This document shows positions 12,370-26,462 of a stretch of DNA of 60,410 nucleotides, one piece after another. Position numbers and translations under genes: made by a program. The stretch's first letter is position 1, and each line of letters begins with the position of its first letter. The notes under the pieces were generated by a model. The model had not been told where the DNA came from and made no database searches. It was given only the letters and a program-made list of their open reading frames with translations. The DNA is from Bondarzewia mesenterica (lineage: Eukaryota; Basidiomycota; Agaricomycetes; Russulales; Bondarzewiaceae), in NCBI GenBank assembly GCA_004802705.1, contig SGPL01000008.1, positions 3,522 through 63,931 of the forward strand. Direction: 5' to 3'.

Positions 12370-13906
12370 ATGTCCTGGGTCAGTCCTTTGTTGAAGGATC
12401 TTTCACGACAGCTCCACGAAGATTCGAACGTCCTCGTGTTAGGCAAGTATAAATGTTTCGCATCGAATAGTCATGGCATTAGGCACCACTATTGTAATTG
12501 ACGTGAATCCATGAATTAGACCTGATGCCTTGCGGACCGCAATCCATGCTTGATATTCGAGCGGCTGCTCAAAAGCCTGCTGAGCCTGCCTCATCACAAA
12601 TCTTGGACGAGTTGGCGCAGACCGCATACAAAGCCATGTCTTCGTCTCATCAGATCGATTCCACCTGTTGGAGACGTTTATACACCGATGCGTGTCTACT
12701 ACGATCTTTGATAGACATAAAGAACTTCCCGAAGTCAGACGACGAGGATATCCCCAAGTCGGTCATTGAGCGATTGGACTGTGTGCTGATCATTGCAGGC
12801 GCTCCAGGCGAAGGTCGACGTGATCTCATTATAGACTTGATATCAAAAATACAATCAGAATGTCTTCCGTCAAAGGCTTTTGACTTCTCTGCATTTCATG
12901 ACACATCACACTCGGATTCCTCGCAGGTACCTTCAATATTGACATCCTCCGGATTAATCCCGCGCTTGAGCAAGCCTCCCTCCCTCATACAATTCTCTCG
13001 TCAGTTCTCCCAAACACCATTCATTCTCCCTGGTTACGCGGCAGACTGGCCCGCCTTGAATGAGCACCCTTGGCGATCAAAAGGCTATCTCAAGTCAATA
13101 GCAGGAAGAGGGCGCGTAGTTCCTGTCGAAGTGGGCAGCGACTACCGGACGGAGGATTGGTCGCAACAAATGATGGAATGGGATCGGTTCCTGGAATGCC
13201 TTGATACAAGTCCCTCTGAGAAGAATCCAATACTTTACCTCGCTCAGCACAATCTCCTTTCTCAATTCCCCGCTCTGAGAGCAGACATCATAGTTCCTGA
13301 CTACGTGTACACGTGTCCCGCTGCACCTTCGGATTATCCCCATTACAGACCGCCAGGAAATGAGCATCAACTCGTTATAAACGCCTGGTTAGGTCCGAAG
13401 GGGACGGTTTCACCTGCACATACTGTACGTAGCTGACACGTTTGTTTGGTTGTCTGATGAGCGCCTGAACTTTTCCTTACCTAGGATCCGTACTTCAACT
13501 TTTATGGTAAGACATGCTTGCAGTTGGTTCCAGTGCATGATCGACTCATCCAATCTTAGTTCAGGTTGTTGGACGGAAGACCGTTTGGCTTGCCCCTCCT
13601 GGTGCGACCCCGTCGATGTATCCATATCCCCCTCCCACACGATCTTCAGCTGTCGATCGGAGGTATAACCCAGTTGCCAACAGTCTCGAACCCTCTATGA
13701 GCAACACCTCGCGTGTCGACGTCTTCGCCTCCCCCTCTCAAGTTGACCAAACTGTTCAACAGAACTACCCTCTATTTTGGCAGGACGTTGTTCCTGAGGC
13801 TACGAGTGTGACACTGGAACCGGGAGATGTGCTCTTCTTCCCCCCAGGCTGGTGGCATGCGATGCGGAGCGAGGAGACAAGTTTTTCGGTTTCAATGTGG
13901 TTCTGA
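12370..13906 (+). CDS. JmjC-domain 2-oxoglutarate/Fe(II) oxygenase, JMJD5/KDM8-like
   Basis: The start ATG at 12370 gives MSWVSPLLKDLSRQLHEDSNV. After an intron the protein continues through an all-alpha N-terminal half and then the cupin-type JmjC domain: PFILPGYAADWPAL, GYLKSIAGRGRVVPVEVGSDY, then the HxD iron-binding pair in SPAHTDPYFNFY. The distal iron-binding His is in PPGWWHAMR, and the chain ends SFSVSMWF with TGA at 13904-13906. The iron-binding triad is therefore complete. The exons join cleanly across introns at about 12445-12520, 13427-13484 and 13505-13560. The layout matches fungal members of the JMJD5 group, whose relatives hydroxylate or demethylate protein residues; the actual substrate is not known from sequence. 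No frame break was seen. Confidence 0.88.
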
Positions 13907-14540
13907 ACCTGGCATCGACGACATTGGATTCCGACAACACGATCTTTTACCCGATTCTATGATGTATATATGTAATTAACTTTGACAAGTGAGTCATTCT
14001 GACACCATGTGGTGGAATGGAATTTGACTGAGAATTCGCAGTGGGGGCACCCAACTTGGGCTTCTTGTTTCTGAGCGACATTTCTATTGTTGCTGCTATT
14101 GGCGCCGATTGAAGATTCGCTCCTTCTTCCGAGATTCCGTATCTTCGGACCCCCGTCATGTGTGGTCAAGATTTTATCTTTCATCTATAGTACATCTTGC
14201 TGGCAGAAATCCCTCAATTCACCTGCTCTTTTCAGTAAAGTATTTTTGGATATTTGCATACATAGTTTCCGATTTATTCGTAAGCACATGCACAGGACTT
14301 TTGGCTGGGTCCCGGCAAGGTCCCGGTGCTGTTGAACTTGCAGATCTCGAGATTTGTATGTGATCCACGTCCCGTGACTTACCGACACTTCGCCAAACGT
14401 GTCTTCCGTCATTTCGAGATTGGCATTGTCCGTCGTATCTACTATCCTAGACATTATCCTCCTCGAAACATCGACTTTCAGCGCTTCGTCTCTACCGACG
14501 CCCTAACGACCCTCTCACGAAACCTTTGCACATCGTGGAT

Positions 14541-17466
14541 ATGGCCGCAAGTGAACGGCGTGCGCGACCTACGATCGATGAGATCAAGTCGGTTTTGATT
14601 CAGCTCTATAGAGTTTGAAACATAACACTGAATCAATGTTGACGCTGTTCACTGGATGCTGCTCTCAAAGGCATGCATACGATCATCTGTTTAAGCTGGG
14701 ATTAAGTCTGTCGAAGATCAAGGATGCTGCGCTTGGAGGGCGGCTATTTGACTCTTCGGAAGGGGCGCCTGGAGCTCCAGGGAGGAGTTTGGCTTGGAAA
14801 GTGCGTTGATATGATTCTGAGGCGTATTTNCAGCTTATAAACATCTTTGTTATGCGCACAACGCTTTGTATAGGTGTTCTTGATACCACCTGGACCGCTG
14901 GAACGGCCGCCAGATTTGCCATTGACGCACACGACCTATCTCGACTCTTTACGCGTCTCGAGAACCAAATTTACGCAGTTGTTGTTGGTTAATATGAGAG
15001 CACCGGATGGAAGCTATGAAGATGGCTTTGTCACGCCAGGAACGGACTCTCCACCACGAAGGCCTGATGGTACATCTGGTAATTTGGAGCGGAACAATCC
15101 ATTGAGCTTGCATGATGAGGTATCTGCTTTTCACAGTCCCCACTTGTGTATCTCAATGTCGTGCACGCATTTCAGAACCCATGGAAGGAATGGTTTGCTG
15201 CTGTCGAACTTCGCAAGACCATCTCACAAGACGTCGAACGGACGTACGTACTCCCCATTCCCTTGTTTTAACGCGAATATCCATCCAGGCTCATCTCAGC
15301 TTTCCTGATATCGGATACTTTCGCTCTCCTGCTGTCCAATCACAGCTAACTAACGTTCTCTTTCTTTATTCCGTCATGCACCCTTGGGTTGGGTACCGCC
15401 AAGGCATGCACGAATTACTCGCCCCGTTATACTACGCCGTGGACTATGACTCTATCTTAGAGGGCGATGATACTTCTTCGTCAACAAATGAGAATAACGA
15501 GCTCGCTGAGATGTGCTCGCGCCGGTGGGTCGCCGCGGATTCGTGGGCACTTTTCTCGACTGTAATGCATGGGGTGTCCCGGTGGTATGAATGGCAAGAG
15601 TCGCCTCACGACGTCCCGTCGGCGGTACCAGGACATGTCCAGCTGAGCGTGCCGAACGGACAGGTGCGGATTGAACCATATGTCGCGCCGATTTTGCAGG
15701 CTTGCAATCGGATACAGAAAGAGTACCTGAAAAGCGTCGACCCTGCGCTTTGGGAGCGGATGCAAAGTGCGGGGATTGAACCACAGATTTATGGCATGTG
15801 AGTTGTCATCAAAGCTACTGGGCATGGCTGCAGATTGTATGCGATGGCTGACCTGTTTTGATAGACGTTGGTTGCGACTTTTGTTCACACGAGAGTTCAA
15901 TATGCATGATGCTATGATTTTATGGGATGGGCTTTTTGCAGTCGATCCCACGTTTGAACTTGCACCGTGGATATGCGTAGCTATGCTTGTGCGCATTCGG
16001 AATCGACGTGAGTTTACCTCTGTTTTTCATACCAGAACAGCACCTTAGCTGATAACCCGCGTTGCAGTTATACCATCGGATTACAGCACCCAGCTGACAT
16101 ACCTCCTCCGCTACCCTACCCCACCCACCCTTCCCTCATCCGCTCTCCACCATGCAACCCTCCTCCTACGTCAGGCCCTCACATTACAAATGTCCCCCAG
16201 TCCTGCTACAGGCGCTGCCATCGTTTTTGAAAATCGCAATCTTCTAGGTATACCAACCGAAGTGCCGGAACCCCCAGAACCCCAAGTCCGCAGAGGAGGT
16301 AGGCCAGGCGAATCACAAAGGCGAAGGCAGAGTGTGTCTGAGTCGACGGCTGGGCCCAGCAAGAACGGGCATGCGAAGCAGATGCCATCGGCTTCGCAGT
16401 TTGCGAATTTGGGGTTGTTCAAGCAGGGGTTACTGGACCGTGGGGAGGCTTTGGGTCTCAACCAGACATTCTTCAATGCGGTTTCTGAGATCAAAGTAAG
16501 ACTATTCCCTTTTTTCCGCCATAAACGTTGTCTCAACATGATATGCTCCACAGAAAAATCTGCCTGATTTAGCTGCCAATTTAGTGCGCTCTCCACCATC
16601 TCAATCGGCATCGTATGCCGCATATCCTCTTGTGGACGAACGTCCGCCTGAAGAAAGGCCACCGTGGGAGCCGCGGACTCGTTTCGAAATGGAGAAAGGC
16701 ATCTCAGACATGAAGGCTTTGCAAAAGCATCTAGGCGAGTCTGTTGGATGGATAGTGGATACGCTTTTGCTGGACGAAGGCGAAAAGGCATCGGAGGACC
16801 AAATCAAGAACATCCAGGCGCGCAAGCGAGAAGCGTTGGAATCCTTGGCGTATGTGCGAGACATTTTACTTGGGAGTGTCGTGGATGTGGAGGAGGATCG
16901 ATTGGTCAGTGAGGAGTTGAAAAAGAGGAAAGAGAAGGCGAAATTGGAGCAGGAGGAACGCCAAGCGGCGAAGTTCGGGACCGATACTTCGTCTTCGCGG
17001 GCTTTGCATGATCAGGTTGTCATTGCTCCTCCGATACCCTCACACAAGCAGCCAGCAGCCCCCCCCACCAGCTTCTGTAAATGAACCGCGACCAAGGCCT
17101 ATTGCATCTCGGAACACTTCCTACTCGAACGCACGTCCATCATCGAACACATCCTTTGACGTCCCTCGTTTTGAGAATTCAAATTCGAGAGGTTTGACAC
17201 CGTCCTCGTCAGCTACCCAGGCTTCCCTCAGCTTGACCGCTAGCTCCAGCGCACCCCGTGCTCCGTGGAATTATACACGCTCGAATTTCTCAGGAATGGG
17301 GTCTGCATTCACAGCACCATCTCTGGCACCACTACCACGAGCATCAACGGTTCGAGTACCACAGTCATTGGCACCGTCATATCCTCCGCACCAGCAGGTG
17401 TTGCGCGATCAAGCTGCGCCAGACAAAGTGCAGGTGCATCACGATCCGCTCGGGGCGCTACGATAG
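14541..17466 (+). CDS. TBC-domain Rab GTPase-activating protein, TBC1D5-like
   Basis: TBC proteins switch off Rab GTPases in membrane traffic; TBC1D5 relatives act on Rab7 with retromer. ATG 14541 gives MAASERRARPTIDEIKSVLI, and exons join through FLIPPGPLERPPDLPLTHTTYLD to the TBC domain. The arginine finger is in SQDVERT and the glutamine finger in GYRQGMHELLAPLYYAVDYDS. The domain is interrupted by an acidic insertion and an exon with HAYEPY-like linker before RWLRLLFTREFNMHDAMILWDGLF. A coiled, charged stretch (about 16650-16990) and a Ser/Pro-rich tail follow, ending HHDPLGALR near 17466. At a run of eight C (17059-17066) the frame moves by one base between HKQPAAP and ASVNEPRPRP. Dropping one C restores the tail. 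A second open frame overlaps the tail after 17290, so the last 60 residues are less certain. Confidence 0.88.
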
Positions 17467-17789
17467 TCTTTGGTAATGCGAATATTTATACGTACATCCT
17501 CTTTTTGTAACAACAATATTCAATGTAACGACTACCATCCTGTTTGGCCTGGTTGGAGGAATAAAACCATGCCAATAGCCGCCTGTGTTCCTTGGATGAA
17601 GCTCGCCGAATCCGGTAATGGAGAAAGCTGAACCGGGGAAATCGGGAAATCACACGCTTGTGATTGGCGGAATGGTCGACCAGGTCACGTCGTATTCCAG
17701 ACCTGTACCAGCCCCGACCATTTCCGGATTCTCAAATCCTCCCTTTCCCCCTCATCATCCCCCCTTCNGTCGTGAGCGACATCCTACCC

Positions 17790-20509
<2,720 letters not shown>

Positions 20510-20668
20510 TCGCGTCCACACCCTGTCCGCTTTCATTTTCCCAACCCATTCAACGCCGGTGCGATTCTAGAGATCGTGGGGATGCGTTCGACGGAAAGAG
20601 TGTACATACTGAGAATTTACATCCTGGCGATTTTGAGGCTGATCCGTTGACACTACCTGACTGTAGCT

Positions 20669-21070
20669 TCAAACGATCATGTGGTTTGTGTTTCGGTGTT
20701 TCCCACTGTATGAGGTCAATTTGCTCGACGTTCCCGGGTTGTTATTAGCGGTTGCAGCGACAGCATAGATGATACATCGCGGATAAATCAGAAATAGTGC
20801 GCGAACGTGTGCACGTATCGAAATCAGTATCACGATTGAGCTTTCGATCATACAAGGGGAAGCGCGAACACAAATACGAAATGAAAAATCTGCGCGACCG
20901 GGCAACGAAAGACAAATTTTTGAGACGCTTTCCCGAGGACGAGTAGCAGGTAGAGCAGCGAAAAGTCTGTGGGATATGGACGGCGAATGGGAAACAGGAG
21001 CATCAGCATGTTTGGCGTCTGCTTCTGGCTTGGTAGGCGCGAGAGAGGTGCGTCTACGTTTGGGTGCCAT
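20669..21070 (-). CDS. Small hypothetical protein with basic N-terminus
   Basis: An open frame of 133 codons reads leftward from ATG 21070 (MAPKRRRTSLAPTKPEADAK). The Kozak context is good and a TATA-like motif (TATAAATA on the minus strand, 21095-21102) lies about 25 bp upstream. That is closer than expected for the start of a transcript, so the true start could be internal. The first 55 residues have ordinary composition with a basic nuclear-type cluster. The later part is hydrophobic and irregular and may instead be an intron or 3' UTR. No domain is recognised. Confidence 0.3.
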   Translation of the reverse strand: MAPKRRRTSLAPTKPEADAKHADAPVSHSPSISHRLFAALPATRPRESVSKICLSLPGRADFSFRICVRASPCMIESSIVILISIRAHVRALFLIYPRCIIYAVAATANNNPGTSSKLTSYSGKHRNTNHMIV

Positions 21071-22322
21071 GTTTAGAACAAAAGAAGTAGCAGATATTTA
21101 TAATGACGAAAAGACCAGCAGATCGTGGGGTGGCGATGGTAGTGGTGATAGCGAAGAGATGGGGAAACATGAACAGCGGTGAGACATTTTAAATGTGGTG
21201 ACAGAGATGAAGGATTGACCCTGCGCAAGGCCCGGATGTAGTGAAAGCTCTAGCTCAGCACCGGACTAACCAGACGCGTATCGATGCCTGATCAAAATTG
21301 GTCAGCTGGTGAAATTTTGAAACCTGCAAGACAATTAATGCACAATCTTCATCTCGTGGTCTTTCTTCTATCGACGTAGAAGGCCATAGCACGACCGACC
21401 GTGTGAATGATTGAGCTATTGAATTGTGCCAGATCTACTAGCGATATTATTGGAGTATGTCTGATACGTACGTCCCCTCCTCCCCTCTCAGTCATTTTTC
21501 GACACACGAAAACAAATAACATCGTCTACGAGGAGGATTTCCTTGCTCCTCTAGCTCCGGAATAAGCTTGAATCGGCCCACACCATTCTACGAGAACGTT
21601 TGATGTATGCGACTGAATGCTAAAAAGCACGGTAAAGAAGGATGCACACTGCAGTCGAAAAGGTCGGCAGAATTATTTATGGAGCCGAAACAGCCTCAAT
21701 TTCTATCGCGGATATTTTATTTCTTGGTTATCATGAACTTTGTCAGATAGTGTGCCACGGAGAGCTCACCAGCGGCATTGTCATCAAAGTCTCGGTTGAG
21801 CTTCTCTGCACAGATCACGGTTGGACTGATTATTGGCCACGAATTCGCATATTTGTGCAGGTGATCATGATACTGTTGATGACTCGAAGCTTGAGATTCT
21901 GAAGTCACTGCCCGTCTCAAACATATGCGGAAAGGATTTCTGCGAATGGTTACTGGGAAGTGTGGGGGTCTGTCAGCAAGTGTTTAAACATGAGTCGATA
22001 TCCGATAGATTCACACCTCAGAGCGTACGGGCTGCCACGTTCAATCACCAAGCAAATCAAGTGGATGTACCGACGTGTCGCCGCCACCCAAGCATCTGTC
22101 TCCTAATCGAATAAGGAATTGCTTTACCGTCCAGAGCGTAATAAGCTTCGCAGACTGCCAGGGGAAAAAACGAGAGAAAGTTCCATCACAATAATTATGA
22201 CAAATCAGCCAATCCCGACTGAGGAGACCTCGGATAACTCACGAGACTGAGCTTCGGTACAATTAATTCACGTTGCTGTCGGCAACGACTGTGAGGCTTT
22301 CTTGAATATACAAGCGACATTT
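21071..22322. other. Intergenic stretch, no confident gene
   Basis: Short frames appear on both strands. One minus-strand frame near 21717-21920 (containing CAEKLNRDFDDNAAGELS) looks protein-like but has no partner exon that I can defend. The rightmost 180 bp are probably the 3' UTR of the uracil-DNA glycosylase. Confidence 0.4.
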
Positions 22323-23778
22323 CTAATCGTGGAGCGCTGTCCAATCGATACCCTGTCCGGGTCCATATTTCTGCTCTAACCAATCATTTGCTCTTTTGAA
22401 TTGCTGGTTACCGAAGAATCCTCTACAAGCGGATTGCGGAGATGGATGAGCCGAGCTACCGAAAGATATCAACAATCCGTTTCACAGAAGTACCACAGAG
22501 TAGACGCACCGTAACACTAGATGCTTGGTCTTTTGAGAGAACAAGAAGATAACCTGAATCTCTTGCCTTGACTTCAGTCAGCTTATTTATTGTGCTCACC
22601 TCGTCAATTCCAACTGCCGCGCATGTCTTCTGCGCGGCCAAACCCCACGCGAAGAACACGACGCCGCGTCCTCCGTCACCCTCACTCTTCCGACAAGCGA
22701 CAGCACGAAGGGCGGCAGTCGTTAGTTCTTCCCAGCCTTTGTGCGCGTGCGAGTGGGCCTTGTGCGCGCGTACGGTGAGGCAGGTATTTAAGAACAGGAC
22801 ACCGAGCTTAGCGAGTGGTGTGAGATCACTGTTGATTTTCACGCGTCTCGTCAGCCGATCGATAGAAGAAAAAACAATTAAATACGCAACCCCGAGGAAG
22901 GAATAGAGAAAGATGGGATGTCAGCCTTGATTTGCCTGTAGATATTCTTGAGGGAGAGTGGTGGTTTGGTCGGAGAGAGGACAGAGAATGCAAGACCTAT
23001 AAGAGGTCAAATCTCAGACATTGCACAGTCGGTGATGGAGAAAGAGTGTCACCGTGTGCTTGGTTCGCATCATGATAAGGGTCCTGAAATACTCATGACA
23101 TGGGGAGATCTAGACTAAAGAATAGACGCGCACCTGTCCGATCACGACAACTTTCACAGAATCAAGAGGGGTTAGACGCGACCAAGAATAAATATTCCTT
23201 GCTATGTGAGCCATAAAGTTTCTATGGTATGCAGGAGAGCGCATGAATGGATTAGAAGCTCACTGGCAGGGTAGATGGTCTGTGACTTGTGTTCTGAGAC
23301 CAAAAACTTCTTCAGCTTCCATAGCAGCAAGCAGTCAAAAACACGTCAAAAACACGGTGTACAACGCGCCAACTTACCTTACGAAAGTATGGCTTCTCAA
23401 ACTCGGGCTCTAGAGCAGAGTACCAGCTCGCACCCATGGTGTCACGTTCAAGGTTTTCGATGACATGCTGAATGTCGACGGCACCGGCAGTTACGTTCGA
23501 ACTAGCCTCATCCACACCGGAGGCATTTTCCAGAAGCTCTATTCCATCTCTAGGGATAAGAACGTGTTATGAGGGAAATTATTTCGTGTGTGGATGGTTT
23601 GGTATACGTACTGAGGCTGGTGTACTGCTAGCTCCGCATTGATATCGCTCGGGCTACTGATCTCGACCTTCCCCCTATTCCTCAACTGAGAAGACTCCCC
23701 GCAAGATATTGAAGACATCTTTAGCGAGCTCATTGAAGCAGATACAGCCGCTAATTTGGGTATTATGCGTGGTGGCAT
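22323..23778 (-). CDS. UNG1: Uracil-DNA glycosylase, family 1
   Basis: It removes uracil from DNA to start base excision repair, in nucleus and mitochondria. Reading leftward, exons give MGASWYSALEPEFEKPYFRK, KKFLVSEHKSQTIYPASE, IYSWSRLTPLDSVKVVVIGQ, then DPYHD. The water-activating Asp motif GQDPYHD is split across an intron. Next come QAHGLAFSVLSPTKPPLSLK, LGVLFLNTCLTVRAHKAHSH, GWEELT, FFAWGLAAQKTC and the minor-groove His loop SAHPSPQSACRGFFG. The chain ends GIDWTALHD, stop at 22323. All catalytic motifs are intact and the introns are short. The start is the weak point: ATG 23778 is the first in-frame methionine of the 5' exon I could follow, but the N-terminal 60 residues are not conserved and could be spliced otherwise. 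Confidence 0.93.
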
Positions 23779-23843
23779 CTCAGTTCTTGATTGTGGTGGC
23801 TTCCAAACAGTGGAGGCAAGAGTCACGAAGTGAAAACACTAGA

Positions 23844-23854
23844 TTAGGGTTAGG
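23844..23854 (+). promoter_or_regulatory. Telomere-like motif TTAGGGTTAGG upstream of UNG1
   Basis: Two tandem TTAGGG-type units lie about 70 bp upstream of the glycosylase start codon. Such short motifs occur in promoters of other fungal genes, where telomere-repeat factors may bind; here the link is only by position. Confidence 0.25.
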
Positions 23855-23975
23855 TCTTCTCAAACTTCACAACGTCAGTGTCAAGCAGGATGCAAATGTA
23901 TTGATGTGATTTGAAGAAAGCACTCAGACTGTTTTAAAGTCTATCAAAGGGGTTGCGATTCCGAAGGAAGAGGAA

Positions 23976-24069
23976 AAAAATAAATGTTGACACCCTTAGG
24001 TTTACCACTCTGGGAAAGTGTGGCATCCTTGTGCAGGGGCCATTTTTCGTATGTCACCATGAAGTAGAC
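23976..24069 (-). pseudogene. Truncated U6 snRNA copy, inverted, lacking the catalytic core
   Basis: The minus strand matches the U6 gene at 24243 along most of its length. It has the GGTGACATACGAAAAA block, then TGGCCCCTGCACAAGGATG, then CTTTCCCAGAGTGGTA, with about ten scattered substitutions. A stretch of about 27 bases is deleted between the first two blocks. It contains the ACAGAGA box and the start of the U4-pairing and catalytic-triad region. Similarity seems to continue weakly into both flanks, which suggests an inverted local duplication rather than a copied RNA. Without the core it cannot act in splicing. Confidence 0.85.
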
Positions 24070-24242
24070 AAATAAGAAAAAGCCATCCAACAGTGTTCGC
24101 AATTTTTTTTCGCGTTAACCTATGTTCCCGAGAGTAGGTGCTTTGGCAAGGCACCAGAGTTGGAAGGGGGAGAATGACACCCGCCGTCGGAACGAAATGC
24201 GAAGTTGTCTACAATGTGAACCATTCGCGGTCATTCATTATT

Positions 24243-24266
24243 GTCCCCTTCGGGGTGACATACGAA

Positions 24267-24297
<31 letters not shown>

Positions 24298-24360
24298 GGC
24301 CCCTGCACAAGGATGACACGCTTTCCCAGAGTGGTAGACCTACGGGTCTCAATATTTATT
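24243..24360 (+). ncRNA. U6: U6 spliceosomal snRNA gene
   Basis: The invariant centre is present: ATTGGAACGATACAGAGAAG and GATTAGCATGGCCCCTGCAC, followed by AAGGATGACACG. These hold the ACAGAGA box, the AGC triad region and the U2- and U4-pairing segments. The 5' end folds as a short stem closed by a TTCG loop (24243-24259). The 3' part has a neat AGACC/GGTCT stem with a TACG loop at 24336-24349. An internal A-box-like sequence (TTAGCATGG) lies in the core. The T4 run at 24359-24362 is a plausible Pol III stop, so the exact 3' end is uncertain by about 15 bases. No TATA box is seen near -30. No intron interrupts the gene. Confidence 0.95.
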
Positions 24361-24374
24361 TTGTTTCTCTTGTT

Positions 24375-24382
24375 TTCGAGTC
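24375..24382 (+). promoter_or_regulatory. Candidate downstream B-box of the U6 gene
   Basis: TTCGAGTC matches the core of the TFIIIC B-box. It lies a short distance beyond the putative terminator, as in yeast U6, where the B-box is downstream of the transcript. The spacing is shorter than in yeast, so this is a guess. Confidence 0.35.
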
Positions 24383-24638
24383 TTGCGCAAATCCGAGTGC
24401 AGTAGTTAGAAAGCCCTACGTTGTGCGCGCCTCGCATCTGCTCACTTGGTGTTGGCGACTGCCCCTCACACATTTCTTGAGGTATTTCACTCCTTACCAA
24501 CACTGCTTGACAGGGATCATTGGGTTGCACTCGCTGGGACGGAGGTAAACCGTAGGAAGACTGCACTCTGAATGTGCACTATGATCTCCGTTGCAACCTG
24601 ATCTACTGCAGTCGTTACATGCAATCAACATGGGTAGG

Positions 24639-25872
24639 TTACTTTTTATTCTTCGCCGACATCCTCTTTTTCGACACCCTCGTTTCCTTCTCGAATCGAC
24701 TCCTCTTTCTCTGCCTCGGTTCATCATTGCCAAAGTCATCAACCTCATCCCGCGTCCTCGCCCGTGCCAAAGCGCCTTGCTTTCTCCCCTTAGTCCGCAA
24801 CTCCTCATACCCATCCCCAATGACACCCGCACGCGAACGTCCAACAGACCGAAGCACGTCGGCAAACTCGTCTTCGAGCCCCCCACCACGCCGCTTTCCA
24901 ACGATCCCACCCGTCCCCCCGAGTGCAATATCCTCCTCGTCCTTCCTCCGCCGCTTCTCGTCCTTCTTCTTCAGCACCAACCGCGTCATGTTCTCTTCTT
25001 CGAACTCTGTCATACGCTGGATGTCGCGAGCACGGGCGCCCTGCATCGAAGGAGCCGCACCAAGACCGGATGTGGATTCGGCGAACGGTCGCGAGGGATC
25101 GAGATGAGCCAGAGAGGAAAGAGCAGATGGAACAGGGACGCGGCGTGCGCGTTTGTCTTTATTGGTCTCCGTGTATGGCATGGGCGCGAGCTTCGGTGGA
25201 CGATATATGCCGTCGCGGTTCCGGCTGTCATCTTCCACATCCTCGTTTTCGTCCTCCTCACCACCCATGTCCCCGTTCATGAGGTTCTGAGGGTTCGGTC
25301 TGAACGCCAGCGGATCTGAGCGGACTATTAGCAGTCGGTTGCGAGCGACGAGGTAATCAAGTGAATTTACCGTTTACAGCACCCTGACTCGAATCTTCTG
25401 CGACTCTAACGAGCTTCTCGATCTGATACCTCATCCGGCCCTCAAGGATCTTAATCTTTTCTAGGACAATTCGGCCCTCGATCATTGAGTCCACTAGATC
25501 GCCAGGTGCTGAGCCTCGTGAAGCTCTTTCTGCGAGGCTGAACGGCTGTGGAGGTGGTGTGCGATCATTGAGAGAGTGCCCGAGAGCCCGACGAGAGTCA
25601 ACCAGAACGAGGGATTGGATGTACGAGAGCAGGAGGTGATGTTTTAAAGAGAGGAGAGAGATGCCGTCTTTGAAGTCGTATTCTGACGTTTTGCTCTGTC
25701 TGGAGCAGTTGAGCAAACCAGAGCCGAACGAAACGAACGGAAAAAACGGAAAGGAAATAGAGGCCGCTCACTTTCCCCGTAGAGTCTTAAGCAATTCGCG
25801 CACAGATGACAAGCTGCGAGTCATCTCCTCCATGACCTCGCAAAAGTCTTGCTGAGTAGCATCTACATCCAT
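24639..25872 (-). CDS. LCP5: Lcp5/neuroguidin-like Sas10/Utp3/C1D-family protein
   Basis: A U3 processome factor needed for early 18S rRNA processing in the nucleolus. ATG 25872 starts MDVDATQQDFCEVMEEMTRSLSSV. After an intron the Sas10/Utp3/C1D helices continue with FKDGISLLSLKHHLLLSYIQ and VLEKIKILEGRMRYQIEKLV. An intron then leads to the signature DPLAFRPNPQNL. The C-terminal half is charged: acidic EEDENEDVEDD, then GIYRPPKLAPMPY, EEENMTRLVLKKKDEKRR and a basic end RKRSRFEKETRVSKKR, stop at 24639. Domain order and length (about 340 residues) fit Lcp5/neuroguidin. The gene lies convergent with U6. Confidence 0.9.
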
Positions 25873-26462
25873 GATAGACAGGCCTGCCAAAGGAGATGTG
25901 GTTTGGCACAGAACAATTTGTCAGTATCGAGACAAAAGACCGTGGGAAAACAAGGGAAAGGTCAGTTAACGGGTTTCTAAGCCGCCGCCTTAGAGGCGTA
26001 GTGCATGACATCGAGGTTCATTCAGAGCCCAGTGCATTTCATCTTCAAAATTCGTCAGAATTAGCACAGCAACCCACCTTTTATCCTTAGCACATTTAGG
26101 CGCAGGTGACGGCGGTTAAGAGGAGGGATGGAAGAGGCCCCACAGCCTCCCACAACTGCTTCCTGTCAATCCAGCATACACATAAACAAACAAGTGTCCC
26201 ATCTAGCGCCAAGTCCACGAGTTCGTTACAGCTTCTGTTCTCCTGCAAGCCAACTTGCAGTCTATTTCAAGCTGTGGGTTGGCCGAGCAACATCTCTCCC
26301 ACTGCACAATCTTGCGTCGACGCATCTCTGTATCTATCAACTTACAACGGCCACTGTCGACCAGTGCGCCTGATGGCAATACACTGATCAATCTTGAGAC
26401 ATAAATATCCGGCGGCTGATATCCTTCAATCCTAATATCTTTCTTGCCTTTCTCCTGTTTTC
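25873..26462. other. Divergent intergenic region
   Basis: It separates the minus-strand Lcp5 gene from the plus-strand DUF1766 gene and should carry both promoters. Open frames here have no domain signal. Confidence 0.4.

Noticed and set aside
22568..22906. Plus-strand frame of 112 codons
   Set aside because: It is the antisense shadow of the uracil-DNA glycosylase exon carrying LFLNTCLTVRAHKAHSH.
24574..25319. Long plus-strand frames of 177 and 242 codons
   Set aside because: They are antisense to the Lcp5 exon, whose charged repeats leave the opposite strand open; no domain is seen.
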